Positions 63,114 to 64,000 of a stretch of DNA of 64,000 nucleotides are shown piece after piece. The position numbers and the translations under genes are program-made. Each line of letters opens with the position of its first letter. Positions within the stretch are counted from its first letter, which is position 1. Origin of the DNA: Betaproteobacteria bacterium MOLA814. Its GTDB lineage: Bacteria; Pseudomonadota; Gammaproteobacteria; Burkholderiales; Burkholderiaceae_C. Below the pieces are notes generated by a model. That model had not been told where the DNA came from. It saw only the letters and a list, made by a program, of their open reading frames with translations, and searched no databases. The stretch is from positions 314,003 through 378,002 of the forward strand of contig AYMW01000003.1 of the NCBI GenBank assembly GCA_000496475.1. The letters run 5' to 3'.

Positions 63114-64000
63114 TCAAACCTCTAATTGCGCGCCTTTAGAAGGGCCTGACTTGACGGCGAACATACGCAACAACGCACAGGCCGACAACATAGCAATGCA
63201 TAGCTGGGTTACTTGCAATACAGCTGGACCTTGCTGTTGGATCACTAGGCCAATCCACAACAATGCTGCAGGGCCTAAGCCAGCGACAGACACGGCGTAC
63301 AACCAGTGCTCTCTCACAGCATCTGACCTTGTGCTGCGCGTTACGCTATGGAAAGCCCAGGCAAACGCCTGTAACAACATACCTGCAAACCAATACACAG
63401 CGTCGCAAGCTAGCAGTATGGATCCGCACACCAACAACGCCAAACTCCATGTGCGCCACGTATTGACATGCAACACATGGCGCAAGTTAGCTGTGCGGTT
63501 TATCAGCCACTGGGCTATCGCCGGCAAGCCGGCCATCAGTAACAAATGCACGAGTAGATTGTTTTCGCTTGACCAGCCTGTTCCTGCACACCACGCATGA
63601 CTTTGCCATACAGTCGCCATCATCAAACCCATGGCCATGGGGGCTAATTGTTCAGACCAACGCGCGTCGACAAGGCTCACACCTTGCGTATCGCAACTGC
63701 GGTCATAACGCCCCAACAAACCAACACACGCGAGCACCGCTAGTGCAACGCCAATGCCTGACCAAGCTCCAGGAATAAACCACATACCCGCAACACATAC
63801 AGCCGCCACCAATGGGTAATACATTGATTGAGCACACTGTTTAGAAAGAGACTGGCTACGCGCTTCAGTCAGACCCAACAACATACCCCACAGCACTGAA
63901 GCTGCGTTTAACGCAGCAAAGTCATAGTCGTCAAGTGGACTAAGACCTGTCAAAGCCAACATGCATGCCGCGCCCAGCCCACAACCAAAGACCCATGAAC
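63114..64000 (-). CDS. Polytopic membrane protein of unknown function (cut by window end)
   Basis: At least 282 residues from an in-frame ATG at 63962, but the frame stays open to the edge and the upstream codons read as more membrane-like sequence (WVFGCGLGAACMLALTGL), so the true start is outside. I count about eight hydrophobic segments, for example MYYPLVAAVCVAGMWFIPGAW, IGVALAVLACVGLL, LVHLLLMAGLPAIAQWLI, WSLALLVCGSILLACDAVYWF and LYAVSVAGLGPAALLWIGLVI. I do not recognise the family. It converges on boxA, 22 bases away; a link with benzoate uptake is possible but unsupported. Confidence 0.72.
   Translation of the reverse strand, partial: SWVFGCGLGAACMLALTGLSPLDDYDFAALNAASVLWGMLLGLTEARSQSLSKQCAQSMYYPLVAAVCVAGMWFIPGAWSGIGVALAVLACVGLLGRYDRSCDTQGVSLVDARWSEQLAPMAMGLMMATVWQSHAWCAGTGWSSENNLLVHLLLMAGLPAIAQWLINRTANLRHVLHVNTWRTWSLALLVCGSILLACDAVYWFAGMLLQAFAWAFHSVTRSTRSDAVREHWLYAVSVAGLGPAALLWIGLVIQQQGPAVLQVTQLCIAMLSACALLRMFAVKSGPSKGAQLEV

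Overview
This window looks like a piece of chromosome from a betaproteobacterium of the order Burkholderiales, probably related to the Comamonadaceae. The grounds are the block mrcA / cyaY / lptM-lysA, the System II cytochrome c maturation pair ResB-CcsB beside a cytochrome c4, two short gram-negative porins of the burkholderial type, Coq7, and a benzoyl-CoA epoxidation (box) cluster with its BoxR regulator. No rRNA or tRNA gene was seen. Both edges cut a gene: a penicillin-binding protein on the left and a membrane protein on the right.

Layout. 0-14 kb is housekeeping: PBP1A, frataxin, LptM, diaminopimelate decarboxylase, the MsrPQ methionine sulfoxide repair system, ResB/CcsB, cytochrome c4, the YsxC GTPase, an epoxide-hydrolase-like enzyme, a lipid A type acyltransferase and MetK behind a structured leader. 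14-18.5 kb is the odd region: a tyrosine recombinase with a Phd-like N-terminal segment lies back to back with a porin body that has no usable start codon, and this faces a second, intact porin whose 3' flank is an inverted copy of its own. 19-28 kb holds coq7, osmC and ilvA (divergent, each with a terminator-like leader; the ilvA side looks like a small RNA with an anti-Shine-Dalgarno loop), a 5'-nucleotidase, an SbmA-like ABC exporter, and a hybrid histidine kinase coupled to a small secreted SUOX-fold protein.

28-48 kb is a carbohydrate island. A PfkB sugar kinase is followed by a complete Entner-Doudoroff run, zwf-pgl-edd-eda-pgi-glk, behind a HexR-like palindrome. Then come a sugar ABC transporter (binding protein, two permeases, ATPase), a Dabb protein, an aldose epimerase, a DUF1479 protein, a LacI regulator and a three-gene module of a 1,5-anhydrofructose-reductase-like enzyme, an AGE-family isomerase and a second Gfo/Idh/MocA oxidoreductase. 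Copies of one 16-bp LacI-type operator sit before the transporter and twice between lacI and the reductase, with a weaker copy before a TAXI-type TRAP transporter at 48-52 kb, so these units may form one local regulon. The sugar is unknown; the reductase suggests an anhydro-sugar, with products entering the Entner-Doudoroff route.

52-64 kb contains glutathione reductase, a redoxin and an AraC regulator, then aerobic benzoate degradation: an alpha/beta hydrolase and benzoate-CoA ligase on the minus strand, and boxR-boxC-boxB-boxA on the plus strand. A perfect 26-bp palindrome containing TGCA-N6-TGCA precedes boxC and a degenerate copy lies between the ligase gene and boxR. All functional calls come from reading the sequence and from family knowledge; no database search was run.
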